Assembly (NCBI RefSeq): GCF_036323735.1
Contig: NC_086025.1
Location: 111,798,688-111,862,687 of the forward strand
Source: Rattus norvegicus
Lineage: Eukaryota > Chordata > Mammalia > Rodentia > Muridae
Reading direction: 5' to 3'
Length of the DNA: 64,000 nt
The notes beneath the pieces are model-generated. The model searched no databases and had not been told where the DNA came from. It saw only the letters and a program-made list of their open reading frames with translations. Positions within the stretch are counted from its first letter, which is position 1. The number at the start of each line of letters is the position of its first letter. This document shows positions 43,701-53,978 of the stretch, piece by piece. The position numbers were made by a program, and so were the translations under genes.

Positions 43701-44664
43701 GAGAAGACCCCCCGCCCCTCCACAGGCACTAAGGCCTGCTCCTTGGCAACACAGGCTCTGGGGTGGCTACATCTCTCCCCACCCACTGCTAGCTCGAGCA
43801 TGCTAGTCTTTGTGCCTTATTTCCCTGGGGTGAAGGTGACAGACATTTCCTTCCCATAGATTTCGGGTGGTATTAAAGGAGAAAACACTGCTGAGAGGGT
43901 CTAGGCACTGTCCTGCACAAAGCAAGTGTTACAGCCATGTCAGCTCTTTCTATTTTCACACTGTAGCCCTAGGGTATTTTTGTCACACTGGCAATTATCT
44001 GGTTAGTGCCCGTCTGCCATCTCTAGGCCCCCAAGTGTCCTGAGTCCTAATTGAACAGAGGTCACATGTATCACTTTGCTGCCCCTCAAGGATCATAGTC
44101 AGGAAGCCCAGGGTGTTGTGTAGCTGGTAGAGTCTAGTTCTTGGGTTCAAACTCTAGCCAGCAATTAACTGGGCACAGTGACTTTGGGTGTTCCTTAGCC
44201 CTAGGCTGGCCATCTGTGTGGGTGTGGTGCCTAGCTCTGGTGGCTTTAAGATAAGACATTGGACGCACACTTGGCATTCTGCTGTGGTGGGAGACTTGAT
44301 ACCACAAACTCCAGCAACACTAAACACTGCTCCTGCTACCCTTCCATGTGTTCCCCCCTGTGCAGGCATCGAACCTGGACACATCCCTGGCTCAGTAAAC
44401 ATCCCATTCACTGAATTCCTGACCAGTGAAGGTCTGGAGAAGAGCCCAGAGGAGATCCAACGCCTGTTCCAGGAGAAGAAGGTGGACCTGTCCAAGCCCT
44501 TGGTAGCCACATGCGGCTCCGGTGTCACAGCCTGCCACGTGGTCCTGGGGGCCTTCCTCTGTGGCAAACCCGATGTGCCTGTCTACGATGGCTCCTGGGT
44601 GGAGTGGTACATGCGTGCCCAACCGGAGCACGTCATCTCTCAGGGCCGGGGGAAGACCCTGTGA
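40199..44664 (+). CDS. Mpst: 3-mercaptopyruvate sulfurtransferase, two coding exons
   Basis: CDS = join(40199..40793, 44366..44664), 894 nt, 297 aa. MPST takes sulfur from 3-mercaptopyruvate as a cysteine persulfide and passes it to thioredoxin or other thiols, giving H2S and persulfides; it acts in cytosol and mitochondria within cysteine catabolism. The protein begins MAAPQLFRALVSAQWVAEAL. The N-terminal rhodanese domain covers about residues 25-144 and the catalytic domain about 174-288, with the loop CGSGVTA at Cys248. The substrate arginines Arg188 and Arg197 are present. An in-frame TAG two codons upstream (40193-40195) fixes the start for this transcript. The intron is phase 1 after codon 198, exactly as in Tst. 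The long isoform known in humans is not supported by this exon. Confidence 0.97.
41556..41692 (+). repeat. B1 SINE
   Basis: 'gggtgtggctgtaatcccagcatttggaggccgagacagg' and 'gttcgaggccagcctgggctatatg', then 'gagatcctgtctcaaaa'. A clear B1. Confidence 0.92.
42692..43230 (-). mobile_element. L1 3'-end fragment with internal fold-back inversion
   Basis: The plus strand starts CCCCCCTTTTTATTGGGTATT (antisense of the L1 3' end) and runs through 'aatgttatcccctttcctg', 'tatgcagctggaaccatggg', 'ggtttagtccctgggagctc' and 'ctcaggagacagctatatcagg', all typical of rodent L1 near its 3' end. Inside, a piece has been inverted and partly duplicated, giving a perfect 37-bp inverted repeat (see next entry). 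There is no intact ORF. Confidence 0.85.
42824..42986. repeat. Perfect 37-bp inverted repeat, 89-bp spacer
   Basis: The left arm 42824-42860 (ACCCCTTCC...CCTCTACA) is the exact reverse complement of the right arm 42950-42986 (TGTAGAGG...GGAAGGGGT). The spacer holds L1 sequence in normal order and then L1 sequence in reverse. The DNA or RNA strand could form a long hairpin. Confidence 0.95.
43236..43478 (-). repeat. B4-type SINE (B1-ID composite), antisense
   Basis: An antisense B1-like half ('gacagagtctcgtgtagccccagttggcttcaaac', 'ccaagtgctgggct') is followed after an A/T run by an antisense ID-like half ('aggcaagcactctactagctgagcc'). Confidence 0.8.
44105..44165 (+). repeat. ID-like SINE fragment
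   Basis: 'gggtgttgtgtagctggtagagtctagttcttgggttcaaactc' keeps an A-box and a B-box of an ID/tRNA-like head but lacks the A-tail. Confidence 0.5.
44366..44664 (+). CDS. Mpst: Mpst coding exon 2 (catalytic loop)
   Basis: Acceptor CTGTGCAG ends at 44365. The exon begins in phase 1 with IEPGHIPGSVNIPFTEFLTS, holds the catalytic loop and ends GRGKTL with TGA at 44662-44664. Its 299 coding bases equal Tst exon 2 exactly. Confidence 0.97.
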
Positions 44665-44939
44665 AGGACACAGTGCAGCTTGGGTGACACCGAACCATCC
44701 TAGTGCCAGCCTGGTCACTCTGACCCTGCTTTGCCAAGAGTCCTTCCTCAGACAACTCAGGTGGTGTTTAAGGTGATATCCCAGAGACCAGGAGTTTCAG
44801 TGACTCCTGGGCACTCAGTGGAGGTAGCCGAGAGGTGGCAGACAGTAAGAGGGTACCCAGGGGAGGGAGGGAGGCCAGACAGTAGAACAGCTTACATGGT
44901 GCTAAGCTGGGGCCCACCTAGCTTGTTTCACTGTTGGGA

Positions 44940-44945
44940 AATAAA
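44940..44945 (+). terminator. Mpst polyadenylation signal
   Basis: AATAAA 275 bases after the stop codon, with a downstream GT-rich stretch (TTTGTGGTTGTGAG) as expected for cleavage near 44962. Confidence 0.88.
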
Positions 44946-45194
44946 ACATCAAGCACAAAACCTTTGTGGTTGTGAGAATGTCTCTGTGTGATGAAGGGCC
45001 AGGGATTCCTGCACAACAACAAATGAATGAAAGAACAGGGAGGGGTTGCTTGGGGCCAGGGAGGTCTCCCAGCCTGGGAGAAACATCGTTGCCTTCAAGT
45101 GATGCTGGGGCCTCAGAGACCCTGTCCCCAGGGACCATGGCAAACTGTCACCTGCCTATAACCCTGGAGTTTACATCTGGTTTCTGGGCTCTTT

Positions 45195-45535
45195 GTATTT
45201 GTGTGTATACGCACGCACGTGATTTATGTGTATGGATTGGCATGCATGTTGAGATCAGAGGACAACCCCTGCTGTTGTTCCTCAAACACAATCCACCTTG
45301 TTTTAGAGACAGGGCCTCTCCTTGGTCAGGAACTCACCAAGTAGGCTTGTCTGGCTTGGCCAGGGATCCCCAGGGGTTTGCCTCCATCTTCCTAAGACAG
45401 AGCACACGGCACCTCCCCCGGCATGTTTCCCATGGGTTCGTGTGGGTTCTGAGGACTGAACGCAATTCCTGCAAACCCTGTACTGATTGCGCTGTCTCCA
45501 CAGCCCTGCCTCTGGATGATATCAGGCGAAGTTAG
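45195..45535 (-). repeat. B4/RSINE-type composite SINE, antisense
   Basis: It includes 'gagatcagaggacaacccc', 'agacagggcctctccttggtcaggaac', 'gtgggttctgaggactgaacgcaattcc' and 'ctgattgcgctgtctccacagcc', the reverse complement of a rodent composite SINE. Confidence 0.75.
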
Positions 45536-45756
45536 CCACAGGGGGCCTTCTATATGCAGATGGACAACACAGATGCTTTCAGAGAAAGTTGGGTCCACTG
45601 CTTAGAAGGCTGTTCCAACCTTGCCAGAGTCTTCTGAGGAAGGGCTGAATCTAGTGGCCTGGGAAGAAAATCTGGCCTCAAACTCTGGGAGCTTTCACTC
45701 AAATCTGTTCTCCGAACTCGTGCTAGAAAATTAGAGAAAAAAAAAAATTTTTTTTA

Positions 45757-45934
45757 ATGGAGTCAGTGGGATGACTCAGACGGTGAAGGTTTGCCACACA
45801 ACCTGATGACTCCTGACTTTAATCCCTGGGACTCAGGAGGTGAAAAGAGAGCAAAACCTCCAGTAGTCCTCTGACCTCCGCACAGATGCTGTGGCACACA
45901 CAGACGCAGACACAGGCACATGCACACGCACACG

Positions 45935-45973
<39 letters not shown>

Positions 45974-45990
45974 CAATATAGAATAATAAA
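45757..45990 (+). repeat. B3 SINE with (CA)n tail
   Basis: 'ggagtcagtgggatgactcagacgg', 'aacctgatgactcctgactttaatccctggga' and 'gtcctctgacctccgcac' are the B3 body. A CA-rich tail (45918-45971) with CGTGCGCG follows. Confidence 0.78.
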
Positions 45991-46171
45991 AATATGATAA
46001 TGAACTCACTGTCTGGGTGAGCTCAGGGCTTTCAGTCTTTCTGCTCCAGAGAATCAGCCTACCTATTGTCCTAGAATAGGGGCTCCATGCACTGCTGTCT
46101 GTATTTAACCTGCAGGGGTGAACACAGGAATCTAGAAAGTTCTTGATCTGCCAGGACCTGGGTCACCCTTC

Positions 46172-46250
46172 CCTGACTTTTTTTTTTTTGTCCCATTCTA
46201 GAAGTGCATGGAATTGAACCCAGGGCCTCATACTTATACCATATCACCAT
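46172..46250 (-). repeat. ID/B4-like fragment, antisense
   Basis: A T-run followed by 'gaagtgcatggaattgaacccagggcctcatac' resembles the reverse complement of an ID/B4 3' half. Confidence 0.5.
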
Positions 46251-47210
46251 CTTTTCCCCAAATGCCCTCCCAGAGGCATGGGATAGCACCACGTCGGTTG
46301 TTACTGGGGCCTTGGAAGTGGCATTGCTTATTTTTATCTTCTGGGAATAAACCGGAACAAGACAGTACCTAACCATGGTGTGCTTCCAGCAAAGCAAGGA
46401 TCCAGGCCCAGTGTCCTACTCTGAGCTTCCTCTCCCTCTTACAACCATGGGAGAGGGAGGAGCCAACAGCATGGCTTCTAGCCACCACCACCAAGAGCTC
46501 TGTTAAAAGCCCCTGTCTCCTGGAGGCCCTGTCTTCATGCTGTATAAAGGGGAAAGCCAGGTTGCTTCAGAAGAGAGGAGGTAAACAGGAACCTAGGTCA
46601 GAGCCATGGCAGATGCTCCCTCCTTGGTCTAGGACTTCTTAGTCTTGCACCGCCAGCTTTAAGCTGGACAACTCTGCTCTGAGGACATCCTGTATCCATG
46701 GGACACTCAGCAGTGCTTTAGGATCTGCCCACTGGATGTCAACTGACTAAAACACTCCAAGGAGGAAATGCTGCCCCACAAGCAAAAGACATTTGACATC
46801 AGCAGGCAGGAACAGCATAGCTGGAGACACCGTCAGTCCCTCAGCTGATGTGAAGTCTCCAAGTTTCACATCGAGTTCCTGACTGAGTTCCCTTCTTTCC
46901 GGGCTCAGGAAAGCCTTGTTTTGTCTCCCTGGAGGTGTCTGTTCTGGGAGAGACATGACCCTTATGCTTGTCCTCCTGACAGGGGCTGCCTGGCCAACTA
47001 CTGGCCTGAAGCAGAGACTCCCCAGGCTTTGGTTTCTGCTTTTAAGTTGGCCTCATTCCTTAAGCACTAGGAGACGAAAACTGACATAATCTACAGAGAC
47101 ACTTCAGATTGATGCTAGACACGGTGAACATCAACTACTAGTGTCTGGGTTGTTGTTTTCACTTTTTATTTACTTGCTTTGTATTTTTTTTTACATTTTT
47201 ACACAATCCC

Positions 47211-47215
47211 CGTGT

Positions 47216-47267
<52 letters not shown>
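47211..47267. repeat. (GT)n microsatellite
   Basis: About 28 GT units with one TT interruption, abutting an antisense B3. Confidence 0.95.
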
Positions 47268-47269
<2 letters not shown>

Positions 47270-47403
47270 TCAGAAATGCTCATGTAATATTAGAAGGCAA
47301 CTTTTGGGACTCAGTGCTCGCTTTCCCAGTCCTGGGGATTGAACTCATGTCACCCAACTTGGCCGCAAGCTCTTTTTTTCCACAGAGCCATCTTGCCAGC
47401 CCC
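47268..47403 (-). repeat. B3-type SINE, antisense
   Basis: 'cagtcctggggattgaactcatgtcaccc', 'gccgcaagctc' and 'agagccatcttgccagcccc' are the reverse complement of a B3 head. Confidence 0.82.
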
Positions 47404-48551
47404 AACAGTGTTAATTTTAGGATATTTTTAGTAGTTAGGCATGTTAAGTTTTCTCTGGCATTGGGAGAGAGAAAATAATGAATACAAGAATTATGTCCTG
47501 GCTTCAAGAGTTTCCAAACCAAGGGAAGAACCCAAAACTTTCTGTTGCTTTCCAGACAGTAAAGAGCGCCGTGAAACGATCTGCTGTGTTTATGAGAGGA
47601 AGAAACCAAAACAAGCTCAGAGAGGCGGAGAGATTTGCCTAAGTGCGTACAGCTAACCTGAAGGGAGCCTAATTGGAGACTAAACCTGCAGTGCAGGGGT
47701 CTCTCGGGGCCTGAGTCTCTTCAGAGCACCATGCCTGCAGTGTTTCTGTTTTTGTTTTTCATGTCTAGAGATCAAGAGAACAGAAACGTGTGCACTACAT
47801 GCACGGAATATGGCAGAGAGCTTCTGCGGCTCCCAGGAAGGCTTGAGTGGTGGGTTTTCAACCAGAAACTCTGGACCCCGGCCCAAACTCCAGCAAGGAA
47901 ACCGTGGCTGGCCCAGCTGAGGTTTTCTGTCCTAGGAACGTCTGTGGCAATTGAAGCAGATACTGAGAAAAACCTGAACTTAGCTGGTGTTTTCCAGGGC
48001 CACCTCTGAGCTCTGCCCTGCCTATGACGGAGGGCCACCCTCAGCTCTGCCATGCTTGAGACTGAACCCCTAGAATAATTGACTGCCTACCTCAGGGCCC
48101 TCCTCAGGCTACATGCTCCCTTCCCGCCCCCACTCTGTGGGAGCCAGGGAGGAACTTGCAACACCAGCACTGACCAGAGTTTTGTCTACTTGACAAATAT
48201 TTGCCGAGCACCCCCACCACACTGAATCCTTTCCCAGCCCGCTCTAACCAGCTGCATCAGAATGTTCCAATTCTCTGGACCATTGCCACTAAGGGTCATG
48301 GTCCAAAGCACCCGCTGACCAGAGAGCTGACCCATGGATCACTGCCTTGGGCCAGGCACTGTTGGCCTTGCCCAGAAGCTGCCTTCCTGGACCTCAGCCT
48401 TTCTTCTGAGAAATGGAAGCAAGAAGGCACAGAGGAGCCTTGGCACCTCTGGAAGCAGCTTAGCCAGTGAGTACAGGGGAGGGTGGAGTCACCAAGGGAA
48501 AGGATCAAGCTGTCCAGGTAACTAGAAGCTTTGTTCTTTTAAGCATCAAAA

Positions 48552-48705
48552 TTTTCAGCCAGCAAGTGGTTTAATCCTAGAACTCAGGAGGCAGAGGCAT
48601 TTTAGACCAGTCTGGTCTATAGAGTAAGATCCAGAACAATCAGGGCCACACAGAAACCCTGTCGATAGATAGGTAGATAGGTAGATAGATAGGTAGATAG
48701 GTAGG

Positions 48706-48753
<48 letters not shown>

Positions 48754-48799
48754 CGGACGGATAGATGGATGGATGATGGATAGATGATAGACAGACAGA
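48552..48799 (+). repeat. B1 SINE followed by (GATA)n
   Basis: A B1 body ('gtttaatcctagaactcaggaggcagaggcatt', 'agaccagtctggtctatagag', 'cacacagaaaccctgtcg') is followed directly by about 140 bases of GATA/GTAG/GATG units (48662-48799), where the A-tail should be. Confidence 0.85.
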
Positions 48800-48833
48800 C
48801 AATAAAATAAGCAGTTTCTAAAATATTAATTAC

Positions 48834-48930
48834 TGGTCAAGCTTGGTGATACATGCCTGTCATTTCCAGTGGCTGAAGCAGGAGAATGGTGATTTTCAGG
48901 CCAGCCAAGGACAAACAAATTAAAATCTGA
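48834..48930 (+). repeat. Old B1-type fragment
   Basis: 'caagcttggtgatacatgcctgtcatttccagtggctgaagcagg' and 'caggccagccaagg' follow the B1 order. Confidence 0.65.
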
Positions 48931-49136
48931 AAGACAGAAGAAAAGCTATTCCTTTCTTTTCTTTTCAGGTAATAGCACTTGGAGTTCTACAGTATACTAA
49001 GAATGAGAGTTACCTGAACAATAAATCAGTCCTCTATAAAATTGACCTATGCAAATCAATATTCTATAGACATTCAAATGATAGAGAACAGCAGGGAGAG
49101 AAAACCTGAGTTTTAATGATGATTAACTTATTAACT

Positions 49137-49282
49137 GGTACTAGGGTATGGTGGTGTGCTGGGTGTGGTGGGTGTGGTGGGTGTGGAGGACTTGGTAAAC
49201 TGCAGTCCCAGTACTTAGGAAGCTGAGGCAGGAAGACAGAGTTTGAAGCCAGCGTGGGCTACATAGCAAGACCTTGTTTTAC
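49137..49282 (+). repeat. B1 SINE with internal GGTGTGGT expansion
   Basis: 'ggtatggtggtgtgctgggtgtgg', 'gcagtcccagtacttaggaagctgaggcagg' and 'gccagcgtgggctacatagcaagacc' form a B1 with a short (GGTGTGGT)n insertion near 49165-49190. Confidence 0.8.
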
Positions 49283-49294
49283 TTATATTTTTAT

Positions 49295-49458
49295 GATTGA
49301 AAATTTAATTTTTGTGTACGTATGCCACATATATGCAGGAGCTCCTCTGAGGACAGAAGGGGTTGTTGGATCCCATGAGCTGGGGCTAGAAAGTGAACTG
49401 GGGTCCTCTGGAAGAGTAGTGAGTACTCCTAAGTTCTAAGCTGTCTCTAGCCCCAGAC
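49295..49458 (-). repeat. B3/B2-type SINE, antisense
   Basis: 'gaggacagaaggggttgttggatccc', 'gtgaactggggtcctctgg' and 'agtgagtactcctaag...gctgtctctagcccc' are antisense B3. Confidence 0.75.
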
Positions 49459-49534
49459 AGACAGACAGTCGGAAAGATGCCAGTTAGATCGCTCATCAAG
49501 TTAAAAAATACTTTCTGTATAAGCCTGACCCCCC

Positions 49535-49582
49535 TACAATATTAATTAATTAATAATAATAATAATAATAATAAATATAAAT
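49535..49582. repeat. (AAT)n microsatellite
   Basis: ATTAATTAATTAATAATAATAATAATAA-type units. Confidence 0.9.
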
Positions 49583-50757
49583 AATAATAAACATGTTTAA
49601 AAGGAAAGGAAGATCAGAACAGGAAGTAAACAAAGCCTATCAAAACTTCAACATGAAGTCTAAGACAAAGCGTTAAGTGAAAAACAGAAAGTGGTAAAGA
49701 CCTTGCACACTGCAGTCGCCTACTGTACAAGAAAACCAGTACAGAAAGGACTTACTCATTCCTGTAAAATGTCACGCCAAAGAATAACTCAGAAAGGAAC
49801 AAGGTTGACCACCAGTGGGGATACGAGGAGACATCAGGACTGACGGCGTGCAGGGGGAGGCACTTCCCTATTTTGCTGCTTGTAATTTTTTTTTTACATG
49901 CAAACCAAAGCAAACCAAAAATAATCAATCAATCAATAAACCATGATAAAGAGAACAGAACACAGCACTATCAACAGCAAGCTAATACAGCTGTAATTCA
50001 GATAGAGACCACCAATGGGACCCAAGGAGAAGGAGCCTTCTGTTCTCTTAGCACTTCAGCCCATCTAGGCAATATTTGATGTGCTATGTGGCTGTTAGGA
50101 CTGTATGTCTTCTGACGAAAGGCAAAACAAGCCAGGAACCAATATTTTCTTTGCTAGAGAGAGGAAACAAGGTGTGGGGAGGGAAGGGAGAATGAGCTCA
50201 CCATGTTGGGTCAGAGTTAGAAGTGTCAAGGTTCTGAGGGGAAGGAGAGAGAAATGTATACAAGCACATATGTGTGCATGCATGCATCCAAGTGTGGGTG
50301 TGTGCGTGGGTCTATGTGCAACCACATGTGAGACCAGCTACACGTATCTCCCTAACTCTCGCACTGTTCACTAAGAGCCCACGGCGGGCAATGACCTCAG
50401 TGTGGTGAACCTGCCCAGGCATGCGCTTAAACTGTGTTATCCGTGCAAAGACCCTGGTTGCTGCCTGGTTCCTGCTGAGCAGGAAGAAAGGATAGTGAAC
50501 ACTTATGCACTTACCATTTTGGTGGTGCTGGTGCTGGTGCGTCTACTTGGTGTGCTGAGGATGGAACTTTGAGCCCAGAGGAGGAGAGGGCTGTTATGTG
50601 AGGATACCAAGCTCTAGTTTTAGAAAGGGAAAAAGTTCTGGGATGGGCAGTGCTAATAGTGTTAAAGATAAGAAGGATGGGGATAGTGGGGATGGTGGGG
50701 ATGGGGAGGACTGTGGTAATGGTGGAGATGGTAGTGGTGATGATGAAAGTAGGGTTT

Positions 50758-50955
50758 GTGGGGCTGGAGAGATGGCTCAGCGGTTAAGAGCACCCGACTG
50801 CTCTTCCAGAGGTCATGAATTCAATTCCCAGCAACCACATGGTGGCTCACAACCATCTGTAAAGAGATCCGATGCCCTCTTCTGGTGTATCTGAAGACAG
50901 CTACAGTGTACTCATATATAATAAATAAATAAATAAATCTTTAAAAAAAAAAAAA
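50758..50955 (+). mobile_element. B2 SINE with target-site duplication
   Basis: A full B2: 'ggggctggagagatggctcagcggttaagagc' head with A and B boxes, 'ccacatggtggctcacaaccatctg' body, (AATAAATA) motifs and a poly(A) tail. The flank AGGGTTTGTG is present before (50750-50759) and after (about 50961-50970). It was L1-mobilised and, judged by intactness, is fairly young. Confidence 0.95.
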
Positions 50956-50961
50956 AAGAAA

Positions 50962-51456
50962 GGGTTTGTGAGGATGGTAGGGATATGGGGATGGAGGGGG
51001 TCTGGGGATGTGGAGATGGTGGTGATGTGGGAATGGTGGGAATGTGGGGATGTGGGGATGGTGGGGGTGTGAAGATAGTGAGGATGTGGGGGTGGTGGGG
51101 GTGTGGGGAATGTGGGGGTGTGGGGGTGGTGAGGGTGTGGGGATGGTGGGGGTGTGGGGAATGTGGGGGTGTAGGGGTGGTGGGGGTGTGGGGGTGGTGG
51201 GGGTGTGGGGGTGTGAGGATGGTGAGGGTGTGGGGATGGTGGGGGTGGTGGGGGTGTGGGGGTGGTGGGGGTGTGGGGGTGTGAGGATGGTGAGGGTGTG
51301 AGGATGGTGGGGGTGTGGGGGTGGTGGGGGTGTGGGGAATGTGGGGGTGTGGGGGTGGTGGGGGTGTGGGGGTGGTGGGGGTGTGGGGGTCGTGGGGGTG
51401 TAGGGATGTGGGGGTGTGGGGGTCGTGGGGATGGTGGGGGTGTGGGGTGGAGATGA
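50962..51456. repeat. G-rich minisatellite (GGGGGTGTGGGGATGGT)n
   Basis: About 495 bases of GGGGTGTGGGG and GGTGGGGGTGTG units on the plus strand, with GGGGAATGTGGG and GATGGTGAGGGTG variants. The plus strand is about 65-70% G by eye and nearly free of C. It offers dozens of G-runs for quadruplex formation. Open frames on both strands are composition artefacts. Confidence 0.95.
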
Positions 51457-51654
51457 TTGTGATGGGGATCTTGGCAGAGATAGCAATGGTGGTGATGGTA
51501 GAATAATGACGTCATTAGGTAGGGATGATGTCAGAGATATGACTTGAGGCCACTGAACATTGGTCTAAAAAAATCTCTTATCATTTAGTTTCATGTTTTG
51601 TGTATTTTATAATCTTAAAAAGATTAAGTGTTAATTCATTTAATTTCCTCTTTT

Positions 51655-51850
51655 CCTTTCTTTCTTTTGGTGTGTTTGTTTGTTCTTTAGAGAGGGTCTC
51701 ACCCAGCTGGGCTGATACATGACTTTTAGTTTCTGGTTCTACTGCCTCAACCTTCCAAGTGCTGCCTGATGCTGGCTAGAGACGGACTCTGGGGCTTCGT
51801 GTGCGATAGGCAAGCACTCTACCAACTGATTCACATGTCCATGTCCAGAC
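51655..51850 (-). repeat. B4-type SINE (B1-ID composite), antisense
   Basis: 'agagagggtctcacccagctgggctg' and 'tgcctcaaccttccaagtgctg' (antisense B1 half), then 'gataggcaagcactctaccaactgattc' (antisense ID half). Confidence 0.78.
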
Positions 51851-52913
51851 TTATTAAAGACAAAAAGACACAGAAACCGTGAAGATGTCTCCATTAATCA
51901 AATCTTAGTTTGAGCATAAACGTAACAATAGTGACGTATTACAACCCAAAGAGTAAAGACCCTAATAGTCTGTATCGATACTACTTAATGTCTGTATTAA
52001 TTAATAACCTGTATTCTATTAGTATTAATAGTCTGTGCTGATATTAATTAGTTTTAATTCAGAAAGCCAAGGGCAGCAATCCAATAGACGACAGACACCC
52101 AGTGAATACAGAAGCAGTGATGGAGTTACAAAATCAGAGCTTGGCCGTTGACACAGTTGATTATTTCACATGGGATTAATCAATGAATACTGAGATTCAT
52201 GATGAGATAAATTAGCTGGAGGAGATGAGAACCAACATGTCCTCTCCTGTCTCCTCAACAGACGATTCATTCTGAAAGGAGCAGAGAGTGCATTGCTCAG
52301 AAACCTACGTTCACCACCTCGACAAGGATGGGGTGCCCAGAAGAACCGAGCCAACAACCCACGGCAAACCTCACTGTGAGGGAGAAGATCAGGCAGAGCC
52401 GCTGGGAAGGGGATGCTATACAGATCACCTTCAGGCTTCAAAACCACAAGACAGAGGAGCCACGGCAGAGAGGCTGAACGTGGTGGAAGACCTGTGCTTC
52501 GAGCATGCACAAGGCCGAGGCAAGAGGATCTTGAGTTCCAGGCTGGGCTGGGCTACATAGTAGAGGTGAAGACAGGCACAGAGCAGGGCGCTGACAGACC
52601 AAGTACAAGGTGTCTTGGCTGCAAAATTTTTTGGTTTGTTTTTTTTTTTTTTTATTTGTTTCAGTTTTACATGTTTTTTCTTTAGTCAGGACATTAGATG
52701 GAAGTTTGAGGAAATCTTTAGAGAGACTATAGTAGTATATCAGGCTCAGCCCCACCCCCTCCCAGGATCCTACACTGATCCCATACTGTGGTTACGGGGG
52801 CAAAACCCTGGTATTAGAGACCTTTGCTGGGTTTAGGATGGAGAAGCCATTAACTACAGCTTGTAAAACAAAACAAAACAAAAAACAAACAAACAAAAAA
52901 AAACTGTTTAGAG

Positions 52914-53088
52914 GGGCTGGAGAGACGGCTCAGTGGTTAGAGCACTGACTGCTCTTCCAGAGGTCCTGAGTTCAGTTCCCAGCAACCACATGGTGGCTCA
53001 CAACCATCTGTAATGAGATCTGATGCCCTCTTCTGAAGACAGCTACAGTGTATTTATATATAATAGATGAATAAATATTTAAAAAAAC
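52914..53088 (+). mobile_element. B2 SINE with target-site duplication
   Basis: A B2 head ('ggggctggagagacggctcagtggttagagc'), body ('ccacatggtggctcacaaccatctg') and AATAAAT-type end. The flank AAAACTGTTTAGA is repeated on both sides (52901-52913 and about 53085-53097). Confidence 0.94.
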
Positions 53089-53744
53089 TGTTTAGAAAGC
53101 AAGAAAAAGCAGAAATGAGGGTAGGGAGATAAACAGAGGTAATGACGCATCAGCATTTAGTGATGGGGGGGTATAATTTTTGTGACGTTTCTTTCAGCCT
53201 GAGGATAAAATGCTTTGATTTTTTTTTTTGATTTTGGTTTTTGTTGTTGTTTTGTTCTTGTTGTTGTTGTTGTTCACACAGCTCTTTTGATTCCATCTCC
53301 ACTGAGGCTGCTAACTGGATCCACATCCTGAAAACAAGGTACAGAGACCATCTAAAGCTGTTCTCACAATACAAGTGGCTAAGGATTCAACTTGGGAGCC
53401 CAGCCCAGAAACAGACAGACAGAGGCCCAGAACATCTGGAGGACAGACAGTCTTTACAGGCTGTGGCTGTGGTCTGGGTGCACTTGAGTATGTTTCCCTC
53501 TCTCATCAAAGGGGCTTCCTGCAGACCTGGGCTGAGTACTGTGTCCTGGATACGACAGGCTCACAGAATGGGGGTTGGAGGAAGGTTGGAAAAGCCGGTA
53601 AGCCAAACAGGTCAGAAGAGATGCTTGGGGAGGGGGAAGGCGGGTGCAGACTGTCCACAGGCATTCCCGGAGCTAGCTAAGGAGGTGGTTGGAGGGATGG
53701 GTTCTCCAGAAGAGCTTTGTAAAACGAGGGCTCCGCTTTGGGTG

Positions 53745-53978
53745 ATGCTCAATGGTTCTCAGCCTCCCAAATGCTGTGACCCTTTAATACAGTTCTTCAT
53801 GTTGTGGTGACCCCCAACCATAAAATTATCTTTGTGGCTACTCCATGACTGTAATTTTGTTACTATAGGAATCGTAATGTAAATATCTGTGTTTTCCAAT
53901 GGGCTTGGGCGACCCATGAGAAAGGGTTGTTAGACACCCCCTTGAGGGGTCACGACCCACAGGTTAAGAACCGCTGCT
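53745..53978. mobile_element. URR1 hAT DNA transposon copy
   Basis: Terminal inverted repeats CAATGGTTCTCAGCCT (left) and AGGTTAAGAACCGCTG (right) bracket 'gacccccaaccataaaattatc', 'actgtaattttgttactatagg' and 'gaggggtcacgacccac', typical of URR1. I see no clear 8-bp duplication, so it is old. Confidence 0.88.

Larger units (their letters stand above)
40794..44365. other. Mpst intron between the coding exons
   Basis: A 3.57-kb GT-AG intron. It contains a B1 (41556), an L1 fragment with an internal inversion (42692-43230), a B4 (43236) and an ID-like fragment (44105). 40920-41550, 41700-42690 and 43490-44100 show no exon I can support. Confidence 0.75.

Noticed and set aside
50901..51515. 181- and 204-codon His/Pro/Thr frames on the minus strand and Gly/Val/Trp frames on the plus strand
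   Set aside because: They are produced by the G-rich minisatellite and change frame freely; no start context or domain.
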